From an uncultured Phocaeicola sp. (lineage in GTDB: Bacteria > Bacteroidota > Bacteroidia > Bacteroidales > Bacteroidaceae), in contig CALUGI010000006.1 in assembly GCA_944320135.1 (NCBI GenBank), positions 1 through 64,000 of the forward strand: a stretch of DNA of 64,000 nt, given 5' to 3'. The notes under the pieces are model-generated. The model saw nothing but the letters and a program-made list of their open reading frames with translations, did no database searches and was not told where the DNA came from. A program made the translations under genes and the position numbers. Within the stretch, counting starts at the first letter, position 1; each line of letters opens with the position of its first letter. This document shows, piece after piece, positions 25,270-34,559 of this stretch.

Positions 25270-26030
25270 TAGAAAAGAACGAAATGATATTCGGTGTCAG
25301 AGCTGTCATCGAAGCGATTCAGGCGGGAAAAGAAATCGACAAGATTCTCGTCAAGAAAGACATACAGAGCGAACTTTCAAGAGAACTCTTCGCCGCCATA
25401 AGGAACACGCGAATACCGGTGCAGCGCGTGCCGGTGGAACGCCTCAACCGCATCACCAGAAAGAACCACCAGGGAGTGGTGGCCTTCATCTCCCCAATCG
25501 TCTACCAACGCACGGAAGACCTTGTGCCCTTCCTTTTCGAACAAGGCAAGAACCCGCTGATGCTGATGCTCGACGGAGTAACCGACGTGCGCAACTTCGG
25601 CGCCATTGCCCGCACCTGCGAATGCGCCGGAGTGGATGCCGTCATCATCCCCACGAAAAACAGCGCAAGCGTCAATGCGGATGCCGTCAAGACGTCGGCA
25701 GGCGCGCTCCACACGCTCCCCGTATGCCGGGAAGGAAGCCTGAAGGAGACGATCAAATTTCTGAAGGACAGCGGATTCAAAATCATAGCCGCTACGGAAA
25801 AAGGCGACTACGACTATACAAAGGCTGACTACGAAGGCCCGGTGTGCATCATCATGGGTGCGGAAGATACGGGGGTATCCTACGAAAATCTTTCCCTTTG
25901 CGACGAATGGGTGAAAATTCCGCTCTTCGGACAAATCGAATCGCTCAACGTGTCGGTGGCAGCCGGAATCCTCATCTATGAAGCGGTGAAGCAACGCCAG
26001 GCTGAAACCGGACATCCTACAGGCAAATAA
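25266..26030 (+). CDS. rlmB: TrmH-family 23S rRNA 2'-O-methyltransferase (RlmB-like)
   Basis: A SPOUT-class enzyme, probably methylating the ribose of G2251 in 23S rRNA. The 254 residues have an N-terminal substrate-binding domain (FGVRAVIEAIQAGKEIDKIL) and a knotted SAM domain with motif 1 in RNFGAIARTCECAGVDAVI, motif 2 in IIMGAEDTGVSYENL and motif 3 in IPLFGQIESLNVSVAAGIL. It overlaps recN by four bases. The exact target base is inferred from family resemblance. Confidence 0.92.
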   Translation: MIEKNEMIFGVRAVIEAIQAGKEIDKILVKKDIQSELSRELFAAIRNTRIPVQRVPVERLNRITRKNHQGVVAFISPIVYQRTEDLVPFLFEQGKNPLMLMLDGVTDVRNFGAIARTCECAGVDAVIIPTKNSASVNADAVKTSAGALHTLPVCREGSLKETIKFLKDSGFKIIAATEKGDYDYTKADYEGPVCIIMGAEDTGVSYENLSLCDEWVKIPLFGQIESLNVSVAAGILIYEAVKQRQAETGHPTGK

Positions 26031-26146
26031 AAACGAACGCCCGCCAATCCGCCGCCTTTCGAGCGGAACGCCCGCCCGTTTCAGCCGAAACGTCGCGGCA
26101 TTTCACGGAAAGCCGAAGGAGGCGGAAACCCAAAAGAAGAAAGACT

Positions 26147-27850
26147 ATGATGAAGAAAACTATCCTCTTATTCGCCTGCGCCATGACTCTGCAAGGAACG
26201 CTTGCACAAGAACTGCCCAAATGGGCAGGAAAGGCACGCAAAGCCGTATTCTCTGTCATTACGTATGACAAGGACGGGAAAATACTGAACACGGGAAACG
26301 GCTTTTACATCAGCGAAGACGGAACGGCCGTTTCCGACTACAGCTTGTTTGAGGGGGCCGCACGCGCCGTAGTGGTCACGGCCGAGGGGAAAGAGCTGCC
26401 CGTCGCCCGCATTCTCGGAGCCAACGACATGTATGACGTGGTGAAGTTCCGCACGGAAACCGACAAGAAAAGCGCGGCGCTCACCCCCGCCTCACAGCCC
26501 GGAACTGTAGGGCAAACCGTGTATCTGCTGCCCTACTCCACGCAAAAGGACCTTGCGGGACAACACGGAAGCATTGTAAAAGTAGATACGATAGGCAACA
26601 ACTCATTCTACTACACGCTCAACATGAAAACGGGCGACAAAACCGTGAGCTGCCCGATAATGAACGAAGCGGGCGAAGTGCTGGGGCTTATCCAGAAGAA
26701 CGTTGACGACCAGAGCGAGTCGAGCTACGCAATCGGAGTGAACTATGCCCGAAACCTGTCCATCAGCGCATTGTCTGTCAACGACGCAACGCTTCAATCA
26801 ATCGGCATCCGCAAGGGACTTCCCGACGACGAATCTCAGGCATTGGTGTACCTCTTCATGGCATCGTCGCAGCTCGATCGTGAAATGTATCTGGCACTGC
26901 TCAACGAATTTATCGCCACCTATCCGAAAAACAGCGAAGGATACTCCCGCAGAGCCAGCCTGTATATCGGCATGAAAGACGAAACCCATCTCAAACTGGC
27001 CGAAGAAGACCTGAAGAAGATGCTCGACGTGTCGGACAACAAAGCGGAAGGACACTATGACATCGCCCAACAAATCTACAACTACGTGCTCTCGCTGAAC
27101 GGCGGACAGCCTTACGGCAACTGGACGCTTGACCGCGCGCTGACGGAAATCGATGCAGCCCTTAATATAGACAATCAAGGACTCTACTACCAACTTCAAG
27201 GAGACATCTATTTCGCCCAACAGAAGTATGCGGAAGCCCTTGCCAGCTACGATGCCGTGAACCGTTCGCCCTTGGCCTCAGCCGCATCTTTCTATTCGGC
27301 AGCCAAAACGAAAGAACTGATTGAAGGAGCAAGCAAAAAGGAAGCCATCGCACTGATGGACAGTGCCGTAAACCGCTTCATCACTCCCTACGGAAGAGAC
27401 GCGGCTCCATACCTCTACGAACGTGCCCGCATGAAGTCGGAAGACGGCCAATACCGGGAAGCGGTGAAAGACTACAACGCTTTCCACGATGCCATGATGG
27501 GACAAGTCTCTGCCGAGTTCTATGTCATCCGCGAACAAGCCGAAATGCAATGCAGAATGTACAAACAAGCCATTGACGACATCAACAAAGCTATCAGCAT
27601 GGAACCGGGAAACGAAGCGTACTGGATGGAAAAAGGCAGCGTACACCTGCGCGTCAACCAGCTTGAAGAAGCAGTAAAAGCACTGCAGAAAGCCGTAGAA
27701 CTGAATCCGAAAGACGGAGCTGCTTACCGCATGATAGGCTATGCACAGATACTCCAAAAGAAAAAGGAAGAAGGTCTCGCCAACTTAGAAAAGGCGAAAG
27801 AATTGGGCGATACAGTAGCCCCCGGACTGATTGAAAAATACCAAAAATAA
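26147..27850 (+). CDS. Secreted protease-like protein with TPR repeats
   Basis: A 567-residue exported protein: signal peptide (TILLFACAMTLQGTLAQ), then a trypsin-like fold (about 30-215; FSVITYDKDGKILNTGNGFY, VVVTAEGKELPVARILGAND, YDVVKF), then at least five tetratricopeptide repeats (about 230-565; for example AIDDINKAISMEPGNEAYWM). The protease part seems inactive. The strand that should carry Gly-Asn-Ser-Gly-Gly reads SCPIMNEAGEVLG, and no His is seen after TAVSDYSLFE. It may be a periplasmic scaffold that kept the fold. The next gene follows after ten bases. Confidence 0.8.
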   Translation: MMKKTILLFACAMTLQGTLAQELPKWAGKARKAVFSVITYDKDGKILNTGNGFYISEDGTAVSDYSLFEGAARAVVVTAEGKELPVARILGANDMYDVVKFRTETDKKSAALTPASQPGTVGQTVYLLPYSTQKDLAGQHGSIVKVDTIGNNSFYYTLNMKTGDKTVSCPIMNEAGEVLGLIQKNVDDQSESSYAIGVNYARNLSISALSVNDATLQSIGIRKGLPDDESQALVYLFMASSQLDREMYLALLNEFIATYPKNSEGYSRRASLYIGMKDETHLKLAEEDLKKMLDVSDNKAEGHYDIAQQIYNYVLSLNGGQPYGNWTLDRALTEIDAALNIDNQGLYYQLQGDIYFAQQKYAEALASYDAVNRSPLASAASFYSAAKTKELIEGASKKEAIALMDSAVNRFITPYGRDAAPYLYERARMKSEDGQYREAVKDYNAFHDAMMGQVSAEFYVIREQAEMQCRMYKQAIDDINKAISMEPGNEAYWMEKGSVHLRVNQLEEAVKALQKAVELNPKDGAAYRMIGYAQILQKKKEEGLANLEKAKELGDTVAPGLIEKYQK

Positions 27851-27860
27851 TTTTGACCGC

Positions 27861-28802
27861 ATGAATCGTATCTGTCGTTTGTTCGGAATCGAACGCCCTG
27901 TCGTCCAAGGAGGGATGGTATGGTGCAGCGGATGGAGACTCGCCTCGGCGGTGAGCAACGCCGGAGGGTTGGGACTGCTGGGTGCAGGCTCCATGCATCC
28001 GGAAACGCTGCTCGAACATATCCGCAAGTGCAAGGACGCTACCGACAAACCTTTCGGGGTAAACGTCCCGCTAATGTATCCCGAACTTGAGAAAATAATG
28101 GATATCATCGTTGCCGAAGGAGTGAAAGTTGTGTTCACCTCCGCAGGAAGCCCGTCGAAGTGGACGGAGTTTCTGCATGGAGCGGGAATCAAAGTGGCGC
28201 ACGTGGTTTCTTCCACCCGTTTCGCCGCCAAATGCGAAGAGGCGGGAGTGGACGCTATCGTAGCGGAGGGCTTTGAAGCCGGAGGACACAACGGACGCGA
28301 AGAAACTACAACCTTCTGTCTGATTCCCGCAGTAAAGAGAATCTGCACGGTTCCGCTGATTGCGGCTGGAGGAATCGTTTCGGGAGAAGGCATTCTGGCC
28401 GCACAAGTTTTGGGCGCAGACGGAGTGCAGTTAGGCACCCGCTTCGCACTGACTCGCGAAAGCTCGGCACATTTTTCATTCAAAGACTGCTGCTTGCGAC
28501 TGGAAGAAGGCGATACGGTCCTGACTCTGAAGCAGCTCTCTCCCACCCGTCTCGTCAAAAACGAATTTTACAAGCAGGTGGAAGAAGCGGAACGTCGCGG
28601 CGCGTCTGCCGACGAGATGAAAGAGCTGTTAGGAAAAGGGAGGGCAAAAAAAGGAATCTTCGAAGGAGACATCTTCGACGGCGAATTGGAGATAGGCCAA
28701 GCGGCTTCGATGCTCCGCCAACTGCAAACCGTAGACGAGGTGATGGAAGAACTGTTTCGCGAATACGAAGCCGCCCTGAAAAGACTGGGCATGGGACACT
28801 AA
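27861..28802 (+). CDS. FabK/nitronate monooxygenase-family flavoenzyme
   Basis: An FMN-dependent TIM-barrel oxidoreductase of 313 residues. Motifs are PVVQGGMVWCSGWRLASAVS, GGLGLLGAGSM, the phosphate-binding EGFEAGGHNGRE and IAAGGIVSGEGI, and GADGVQLGTRFALTRES. The family includes enoyl-ACP reductase II (FabK) and nitronate monooxygenases; sequence alone does not decide. In Bacteroidota it is often called a nitronate monooxygenase. The ATG at 27861 is chosen because the upstream frame overlaps the TPR gene and lacks similarity. Likely co-transcribed with the TPR gene and cdd. Confidence 0.85.
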   Translation: MNRICRLFGIERPVVQGGMVWCSGWRLASAVSNAGGLGLLGAGSMHPETLLEHIRKCKDATDKPFGVNVPLMYPELEKIMDIIVAEGVKVVFTSAGSPSKWTEFLHGAGIKVAHVVSSTRFAAKCEEAGVDAIVAEGFEAGGHNGREETTTFCLIPAVKRICTVPLIAAGGIVSGEGILAAQVLGADGVQLGTRFALTRESSAHFSFKDCCLRLEEGDTVLTLKQLSPTRLVKNEFYKQVEEAERRGASADEMKELLGKGRAKKGIFEGDIFDGELEIGQAASMLRQLQTVDEVMEELFREYEAALKRLGMGH

Positions 28803-28875
28803 CGCCAAGCTGCACCGCCCTCGTCTTCTGCAAAGGCCCGCAAAAAGAATACCGAACTGAAAATACCCAAAAGCC

Positions 28876-29352
28876 ATGAAAGACATTCACATCGACATCA
28901 GAATCCGCTCAGCGAGCTACGGCGAACTGGACGAAACGGAACGCATCTTGGTGGACGAGGCGAAAAGCGCTGCCGCGCGAAGCTATTCCCCTTACTCTAA
29001 ATTCGCAGTAGGAGCGGCGGTCCTGCTGGCAAACGGAACGACCGTGACCGGCTCAAACCAGGAAAATGCAGCCTATCCTTCGGGCCTGTGCGCAGAACGC
29101 ACCGCCCTTTTCTACGCCAACTCGCGCTATCCCGACCAGCCGGTAGACATGCTGGCCATTGCCGCGCGCAACGAATCGGGCTTCGTGGCAACGCCCGTCA
29201 CGCCATGCGGCGCGTGCCGGCAGGTGATTCTCGAAACGGAACAGCGTTTCAAACGCCCCGTGCGCATCCTGCTCTACGGAGAGAGCGAGATTCTCCTGAT
29301 TGAAGGAATAAAAGATTTGCTTCCGCTCTCGTTCGGAGCAGAGTTTCTGTAA
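28876..29352 (+). CDS. cdd: Cytidine deaminase
   Basis: Deaminates cytidine and deoxycytidine to uridine forms in pyrimidine salvage. The 158 residues show the zinc-site motifs GLCAERTALFYANSR (Cys-Ala-Glu) and TPCGACRQVILE (Pro-Cys-x2-Cys), with YSKFAVGAAVLL and SNQENAAYPSG ahead of them. This is the small homotetrameric type. A terminator shared with the convergent dnaB follows immediately. Confidence 0.95.
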   Translation: MKDIHIDIRIRSASYGELDETERILVDEAKSAAARSYSPYSKFAVGAAVLLANGTTVTGSNQENAAYPSGLCAERTALFYANSRYPDQPVDMLAIAARNESGFVATPVTPCGACRQVILETEQRFKRPVRILLYGESEILLIEGIKDLLPLSFGAEFL

Positions 29353-29360
29353 GAAAACGC

Positions 29361-29428
29361 AAAAAATCTGCCGGACTTTGCTGCAAGCGCGCACAGCTTC
29401 AGCAGCAAAGTCCGGCAGATTTTTTTTC
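29361..29428. terminator. Bidirectional terminator between cdd and dnaB
   Basis: A near-perfect stem of about 24 bases (AAAAAATCTGCCGGACTTTG at its left, CAAAGTCCGGCAGATTTTTT at its right) has A- and T-runs at its feet, so it works in both directions for two convergent genes. Confidence 0.93.
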
Positions 29429-30992
29429 AGAACGGCACGTCGGGCACCGGACCACCGAACGGATTGTCGGGAGGCGGAACCATATCCGCAGGAGGCGGCG
29501 GGGGCACGGAAGCCTGCCCTCCCCCGCCGTTCATTTTCGACCGCAACACAGTAGACGAAACGTCTTCGCCCGGCATCGGGATGATGAGGTCGTCATCCGG
29601 GTTCTGGAAGCGCGCATACTCGCCCCGGAAGCGGAGCAGCACGTCGCCCACCGCACCGTTACGATGCTTCGCGATAATGATTTCGGCCATCCCGTGGAGG
29701 TCGTTCCCTTTCTCGTCGGTATATATCTTGTAATATTCGGGCCGGTGGATGAAGCATACCATATCGGCATCCTGCTCTATAGCCCCCGACTCGCGGAGGT
29801 CGCTCAGCTGCGGACGCTTCCCCTCGATGCCTTCCCTGTTCTCCACCCCACGGTTCAGCTGGCTCAACGCCACGATAGGGATGTTCAGCTCTTTGGCCAA
29901 ACCCTTGAGCGAGCGCGAAATGGTGCTCACCTCTTCCTGTCGGCTTCCGAACGACATGCCGCTGGCATTCATCAGCTGAAGATAGTCGATGATGATAATC
30001 TTCACCCCGTGCTCGCGCACCAGACGGCGCGCCTTCGTGCGAAGTTCGAACACCGAAAGCGAGGGAGTATCGTCCACGTAGAGCGGCGCATCGTAAAGCT
30101 CCTTAATCTTATAGTCGAGCTGTCCCCACTCGTAGGGCGCGAGCTGTCCGCTCTTTATTTTCTCGCCGGGGATTTCGCACACGTTCACGATAAGGCGGTT
30201 CACCAACTGCACGTTGCTCATTTCCAACGAGAACAAAGCCACCGGCACTTGGTTGTTCACCGCCATGTTCTTGGCCATCGAAAGGACGAAAGCCGTTTTT
30301 CCCATCGCAGGACGGGCAGCGATGATGATAAGGTCGGAGTTCTGCCAGCCCGAAGTCATCTTGTCGAGCTGATGGAACCCGCTGGCAAGCCCGCTCAATC
30401 CGTCGGTGCGCGCCGCTGCCTTCTGAAGCATCTCATACGCCTCCTGGATGACAGGATTGATTTGCGTATAATCCTTCTTCATGTTCTGTTGGGAAATCTC
30501 GAAGAGCTTCCCTTCCGCTTCCTGCATCAGGTCGTCCACGTCCTGCGTCTCGTCGAACGCCTTGGTCTGTATGTTGCTGGTAAACGTAATCAGCTCCCTT
30601 GCCAGATACTTCTGGGCAATGATTCGCGCATGGTACTCGATATGCGCCGACGAAGCCACCTTTCCGCTCAGCTGGGTGATGTAGAACGGGCCTCCGGCCT
30701 CTTCGAGGTCACCGCGCTGGCGAAGCTGCTCCGTCACGGTAAGGATGTCGATAGGCTTCTGCCGGATGGCCAAATCAGTCACGGCAGCGTAAATGAGCTG
30801 GTGGCGGTGTTCGTAAAACGACTCCGGACGCAGAATCTCGCTTACCAGCGAATAAGCGTCTTTCTCAATCATCAATGCTCCGAGCACCGCCTCCTCCAAT
30901 TCGGGAGCTTGCGGCTGGAGATGCCCGTATTCGTCCGTCTGCTTTGTTTTCGCAGGTTTCGGCACTCGTGTATTTCTTCTTGTCTCTGCCAT
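29427..30992 (-). CDS. dnaB: Replicative DNA helicase DnaB
   Basis: The hexameric helicase that unwinds DNA ahead of the replication fork. The 521 residues hold an N-terminal helical domain (LEEAVLGALMIEKDAYSLVS) and a RecA-like domain with Walker A in IIAARPAMGKTAFVLS, Walker B in VKIIIIDYLQLMNAS and the arginine-finger region SDLRESGAIEQDADMV. A Gly/Pro-rich tail (GGGGQASVPPPPPADMVPPP) follows, often seen in Bacteroidota. No intein is present. It is a single gene behind its own promoter. Confidence 0.97.
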   Translation of the reverse strand: MAETRRNTRVPKPAKTKQTDEYGHLQPQAPELEEAVLGALMIEKDAYSLVSEILRPESFYEHRHQLIYAAVTDLAIRQKPIDILTVTEQLRQRGDLEEAGGPFYITQLSGKVASSAHIEYHARIIAQKYLARELITFTSNIQTKAFDETQDVDDLMQEAEGKLFEISQQNMKKDYTQINPVIQEAYEMLQKAAARTDGLSGLASGFHQLDKMTSGWQNSDLIIIAARPAMGKTAFVLSMAKNMAVNNQVPVALFSLEMSNVQLVNRLIVNVCEIPGEKIKSGQLAPYEWGQLDYKIKELYDAPLYVDDTPSLSVFELRTKARRLVREHGVKIIIIDYLQLMNASGMSFGSRQEEVSTISRSLKGLAKELNIPIVALSQLNRGVENREGIEGKRPQLSDLRESGAIEQDADMVCFIHRPEYYKIYTDEKGNDLHGMAEIIIAKHRNGAVGDVLLRFRGEYARFQNPDDDLIIPMPGEDVSSTVLRSKMNGGGGQASVPPPPPADMVPPPDNPFGGPVPDVPF

Positions 30993-31014
30993 CTTCTTTT
31001 CGTTTTTGGGAGAA

Positions 31015-31022
31015 CAAAGGTA
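31015..31022 (-). promoter_or_regulatory. Promoter -7 box of dnaB
   Basis: CAAAGGTA reads TACCTTTG on the minus strand, an exact consensus match 23 bases before the dnaB start codon. Confidence 0.55.
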
Positions 31023-31172
31023 AATGAAAAAAGTGGAATACGGAAAGAGAACGGCGGTTTTGCCTTAAAAAAGCCCGCCGCCTTTATAGAGGCAGAGTCA
31101 ACCAGCACGGACAACATCTTCCCATTTCCCGAAAACAGTTTTGTTTTGCTTTTTAAATCCAGCACTTTGTTG

Positions 31173-31180
31173 TAATTTTG
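31173..31180 (+). promoter_or_regulatory. Promoter -7 box of the methyltransferase gene
   Basis: TAATTTTG, an exact TAnnTTTG match 30 bases before the ATG at 31210. TTTTG at 31144-31148 lies upstream, but at a longer spacing than usual. Confidence 0.55.
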
Positions 31181-31209
31181 CGTTCAAACCAAGCATAAGA
31201 CTATCGGAA

Positions 31210-32142
31210 ATGACAAGATTCATAGATTTGTTTGCAGGCATAGGAGGCATTCGAATTCCTTTCGACGAATTAGGCTATCGGTGCGTATTCTCATCGGAAT
31301 GGGACAAGGCTGCCTGCGAAACGTATGCTGCGAACTTCGGCGAACGCCCGCAAGGAGACATCACGAAAATCCCCGAAAAAGACATTCCCGCACACGATTT
31401 ACTACTGGCAGGATTCCCGTGCCAAGCGTTTTCCATTATGGGAAAAATGCAAGGGTTCGCGGATACACGAGGCACGATGTTCTTCGAAATAGAGCGAATC
31501 TTGACCTATCATAAACCTTCCGTCGTTTTGCTGGAGAATGTCAAGCAACTGACAACCCACGATAAAGGAAGAACGTTTAAAGTTATTCTTTCCCGCTTGG
31601 ATAGGCTGGGTTATTTCGTGAAATGGAAAGTCTTGAACGCCTTGGATTTCGGACTTCCGCAGAAGCGGGAGCGGGTGATTATCGTAGGATTCCGAAACGA
31701 ACAGGACTTCTTTAATTTTAATTTCGACTTCCCGCCTCAAAGATATAATTTGTCCGACATTTTGGAGAAAGACGAAGATGTAGACAAATCTTTATTCGCA
31801 TCAGATAGAATCGTCCAAAAGCGGCTGGAAAAGACAAAAGGTAAAGAGGTGTTTTATCCCTCAATCTGGCACGAGAACAAGTCGGGCAATATTTCCGTGC
31901 TGGATTATGCCTGCGCCCTGCGGACAGGCGCATCCTACAATTATTTGTTGGTAAACGGTTACAGGAGACCCTCCTCCCGCGAATTGTTGCGGCTGCAAGG
32001 TTTCCCCGATTCGTATAAGATTGTAGTTTCGCATCAGGAAATCAGAAGACAGACAGGCAATTCCGTTGCCGTCCCTATGATTAGGGCAATAGCAAAGAAA
32101 ATAGATAATATCATAAAACAAGAATATAATGAAACGGCCTAA
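31210..32142 (+). CDS. DNA (cytosine-5)-methyltransferase
   Basis: A type II C5 methyltransferase of 310 residues. Motif I is FIDLFAGIGGIRIPF, motif IV with the catalytic Cys is LAGFPCQAFSIMG, motif VI is VVLLENVKQL, motif VIII is LPQKRERVIIVGF, and motif X is RQTGNSVAVPMIRAIAKKI. The target-recognition region lies between about 200 and 265. It overlaps the following gene, a probable restriction enzyme with a frameshift, so the pair seems to be a type II restriction-modification system. The site cannot be predicted from the sequence. The start at 31210 gives the usual MTRFIDLFAG. Confidence 0.93.
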   Translation: MTRFIDLFAGIGGIRIPFDELGYRCVFSSEWDKAACETYAANFGERPQGDITKIPEKDIPAHDLLLAGFPCQAFSIMGKMQGFADTRGTMFFEIERILTYHKPSVVLLENVKQLTTHDKGRTFKVILSRLDRLGYFVKWKVLNALDFGLPQKRERVIIVGFRNEQDFFNFNFDFPPQRYNLSDILEKDEDVDKSLFASDRIVQKRLEKTKGKEVFYPSIWHENKSGNISVLDYACALRTGASYNYLLVNGYRRPSSRELLRLQGFPDSYKIVVSHQEIRRQTGNSVAVPMIRAIAKKIDNIIKQEYNETA

Positions 32143-32864
32143 ATTAAGAGACTCATACAAGCTGCAAACGTCCGAACCTTACCCGATAAACGAAATTCCC
32201 GAAGATTTGATTGAGAAAATAGGCGGACATTTCGTCTATTTGCTGTATTTCGGGCGCAAAGACATTACGGGAAGCGACTGGGGAGATGCGTTTTCTTCAG
32301 CCATCGGAGGTACGCATTTGGATTCGCCCGTCGGCATAGCCGATGTAGTGTTGGGGAAAATGGCTTGGTCGATGAAGACAGTAAAGAAAACTAATCCGTT
32401 CCGTTGCAGGACTGTCCGCCTCATCAGCGGGCGTTGCTCCCCCGACTATTCCTTACGGCATCACCGACCCGCATAAAAACATACAAGAAACGGGAAGGGC
32501 AGTCTTGGGCATTTGGAACGAGCGTGTCAATATTGCGCAAGATTATTACAATCCTGTGCGTACATCCGTCCTTATAAGAAGCAATGATTTGCTTTCTTAC
32601 TGTCTGTTTGAAGAAGAAAATCATCGATACAGAACCAGTGACTATATTTGGGAGGTGAATGAAAAAGGGAATCTCATCGGAAAAGACACGGAGACCGGCA
32701 GAGTATGCTTTACTTGGCAGCCGCACGGTTCGCAGTTCACCATCCACACGCTTGTGCCCGACAATGCGTTGAAGTTCAGAATCAAACGGCCGCCTTCGCT
32801 TGCGAAGGAATCCATATTGGATTCCTTGGGATTCGATACTTCGTGGATAGAAATCATAAAATGA
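32129..32864 (+). pseudogene. Type II restriction endonuclease-like gene with frameshift
   Basis: Begins inside the methyltransferase gene (14-base overlap). The first frame runs to about 32450 and would stop at 32476. Similarity-free but sensible protein continues in the frame one base later (YGITDPHKNIQETGRAVLGI, then NERVNIAQDYYNPVRTSVLI) to 32864. One extra base explains it, either in the C5 run at 32439-32443 (SGRCSP then TIPYGIT) or in TTCC near 32449-32452 (CSPDYS then YGIT). The whole would be about 245 residues. The segment GIADVVLGKMAWSMKTVK could be a PD-(D/E)xK-like nuclease core. The endonuclease call rests mainly on its position beside the methyltransferase. It may be dead, phase-variable or an assembly error. 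Confidence 0.7.
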
Positions 32865-32934
32865 TTTCCCTATCCTTTCTTTCAGTATGCCGTATAACAC
32901 TCCTGCTTAAGGCAGGAAACTGTGGCGTGAAGCA

Positions 32935-32986
32935 AACAAAAACGCAGAGGCACACGGGAATAACAAATCCCGATGCCCCTGCGCTC
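32935..32986 (-). terminator. Terminator downstream of the DUF4923 gene
   Basis: Inverted repeat CGCAGAGGCACACGGGA / TCCCGATGCCCCTGCG with a short loop. On the minus strand it is followed by TTTTT, so it fits the DUF4923 transcript. Confidence 0.75.
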
Positions 32987-33006
32987 AAAACAATCCTGTA
33001 TTCTTT

Positions 33007-33621
33007 TTACTTCTTCTTCAACGAAATGCCGAGTTGAAGTCCGTCATATTGGCTCAACAGGGAATTTGCCGTACTGACCGCCGCGTTCGAGCTGCTGCCT
33101 GCAACCGCTCCCGTAATGGTCTGCGCCAGCGACATCAGCTTGTCGGCCTTGAAAAGCAAACTCATCGTATTGCCTATCAGCCCTTTCGATACGATTACCG
33201 TCACTTTCAGCCCCAAGCGGGTTTTAAGAGTCAGCTCCTTGGCATCCGCATTGTAGCTGTACGTACCGTTGACCGTGCGGCTCCCGATGGTAGCGGAGTA
33301 CGTGCTGTCTGCATTGAACGTATAGGAAGACCCTTCCTTGAAGCCCAGCTTCTCGAACACGCCGCTCATCTTTTCCTCTACGGTGTTCGACGCCAGTTGT
33401 CCGCCTGCCTTGGCCAGCAGATTGTCGCTCTCAAATTCACATGCCGGACCGTCGTAGTCCCACGTCCCTACAATGGAATTGCTTTCTCCCGTGGCCTTGT
33501 TCACCACGGCGTTCGCCACGCCGGACAATATCGACTTCCAGTCTTGCGCTGCCATGTTCGCCGTTCCAGCCACACAAAGCACGGCAAGCGCCATCCATTT
33601 CAATAAACAAGTCTTTTTCAT
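33007..33621 (-). CDS. DUF4923-like lipocalin-type exported protein
   Basis: A 204-residue protein with a signal peptide (MALAVLCVAGTANMAAQ, likely cut before DWKS). The body resembles DUF4923. It has SIVGTWDYDGPACEFESDN, a pattern seen in lipocalin-like domains, beta-rich repeats YTFNADSTYSATIGSRTVNG and TYSYNADAKELTLKT, and an amphipathic C-terminus (LLSQYDGLQLGISLKKK). Function is unknown; a periplasmic or outer-surface binding role is only inference. It has its own terminator. Confidence 0.8.
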   Translation of the reverse strand: MKKTCLLKWMALAVLCVAGTANMAAQDWKSILSGVANAVVNKATGESNSIVGTWDYDGPACEFESDNLLAKAGGQLASNTVEEKMSGVFEKLGFKEGSSYTFNADSTYSATIGSRTVNGTYSYNADAKELTLKTRLGLKVTVIVSKGLIGNTMSLLFKADKLMSLAQTITGAVAGSSSNAAVSTANSLLSQYDGLQLGISLKKK

Positions 33622-33678
33622 TTGTCAGTTTTTGAGTTTGCAAGTTCTTTCTGTTTCGATTTTCCCAACCGGCACGCA

Positions 33679-34533
33679 TCAGCAAGCCTTGAAGCTCATG
33701 TCAAGCCCCTTTACCGAATGCGTCAGCGCGCCCACGGAGATGAAGTCCACTCCGCACTCGGCATAATCGCGGAGCGTGTCGAAGGTGATGCCTCCCGACG
33801 ATTCTATTTCATATCGTCCGCCCACCATTTCTACAGCCTTGCGAGTGGCTTCCGGAGTGAAGTTGTCAAGCATGATACGGTCTACTCCGCCCAAGTCGAG
33901 CACCTGCTGCAATTCGTCGAAGTTGCGCACTTCAATCTCAATCTTCAAGTCCTTTCCTTTCTCCTTGCAGTATTCTTTGGCACGGACGATGGCTTTGTCG
34001 ATTCCTCCGGCAAAGTCCACATGGTTGTCTTTCAACAGAATCATGTCGAACAGTCCGATGCGGTGGTTCACCCCGCCGCCTATCTTCACGGCCATCTTTT
34101 CGAGTATCCGCATACCCGGAGTAGTCTTTCGAGTGTCGAGCACGCGCGTTTTCGTACCCTCTAATCGTTCCACGTACTTATGGGTCATGGTGGCGATGCC
34201 GCTCATGCGCTGCATGATGTTCAGCATCAGGCGTTCGGTCTGGAGCAGCGACTGCACCTTGCCGGTCACGACCATCGCCACGTCTCCCGGCTTCACATGG
34301 GCGCCGTCCTGAATGAACACCTCCACCTGCATAGTCGGGTCGAAACGGCGGAACACTTCTTTCGCCACTTCGATGCCTGCCAGAATACCTTCTTCCTTAA
34401 TGAGCAGTTTCGACTTGCCCGTCGCATCCGCCGGGATGCACGACAGGGTAGTATGGTCACCGTCGCCTATGTCTTCCGCGAACGAAAGGTCTATCAGACG
34501 GTCTATCAACTCTTTTACAATTTTCTCGTCCAT
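33679..34533 (-). CDS. nadC: Nicotinate-nucleotide pyrophosphorylase
   Basis: Converts quinolinate and PRPP to nicotinate mononucleotide in de novo NAD synthesis. The 284 residues match the family: EDIGDGDHTTLSCI at the N-terminus, RLMLNIMQRMSGIATMTHKY, the PRPP/quinolinate site TRKTTPGMRILEKMAVKIGG with GGGVNHRIGLFDMILLKDNH, and ESSGGITFDTLRDYAECGVD. nadA and nadB are not in the window. It is divergent from rlmH with very close promoters. Confidence 0.96.
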   Translation of the reverse strand: MDEKIVKELIDRLIDLSFAEDIGDGDHTTLSCIPADATGKSKLLIKEEGILAGIEVAKEVFRRFDPTMQVEVFIQDGAHVKPGDVAMVVTGKVQSLLQTERLMLNIMQRMSGIATMTHKYVERLEGTKTRVLDTRKTTPGMRILEKMAVKIGGGVNHRIGLFDMILLKDNHVDFAGGIDKAIVRAKEYCKEKGKDLKIEIEVRNFDELQQVLDLGGVDRIMLDNFTPEATRKAVEMVGGRYEIESSGGITFDTLRDYAECGVDFISVGALTHSVKGLDMSFKAC

Positions 34534-34559
34534 ATCGATACATATATTAAGAATGTGCG

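Noticed and set aside
29664-31175. Long plus-strand frame opposite dnaB
   Set aside because: It is a shadow of dnaB; the composition is His/Leu/Arg-rich and without motifs.
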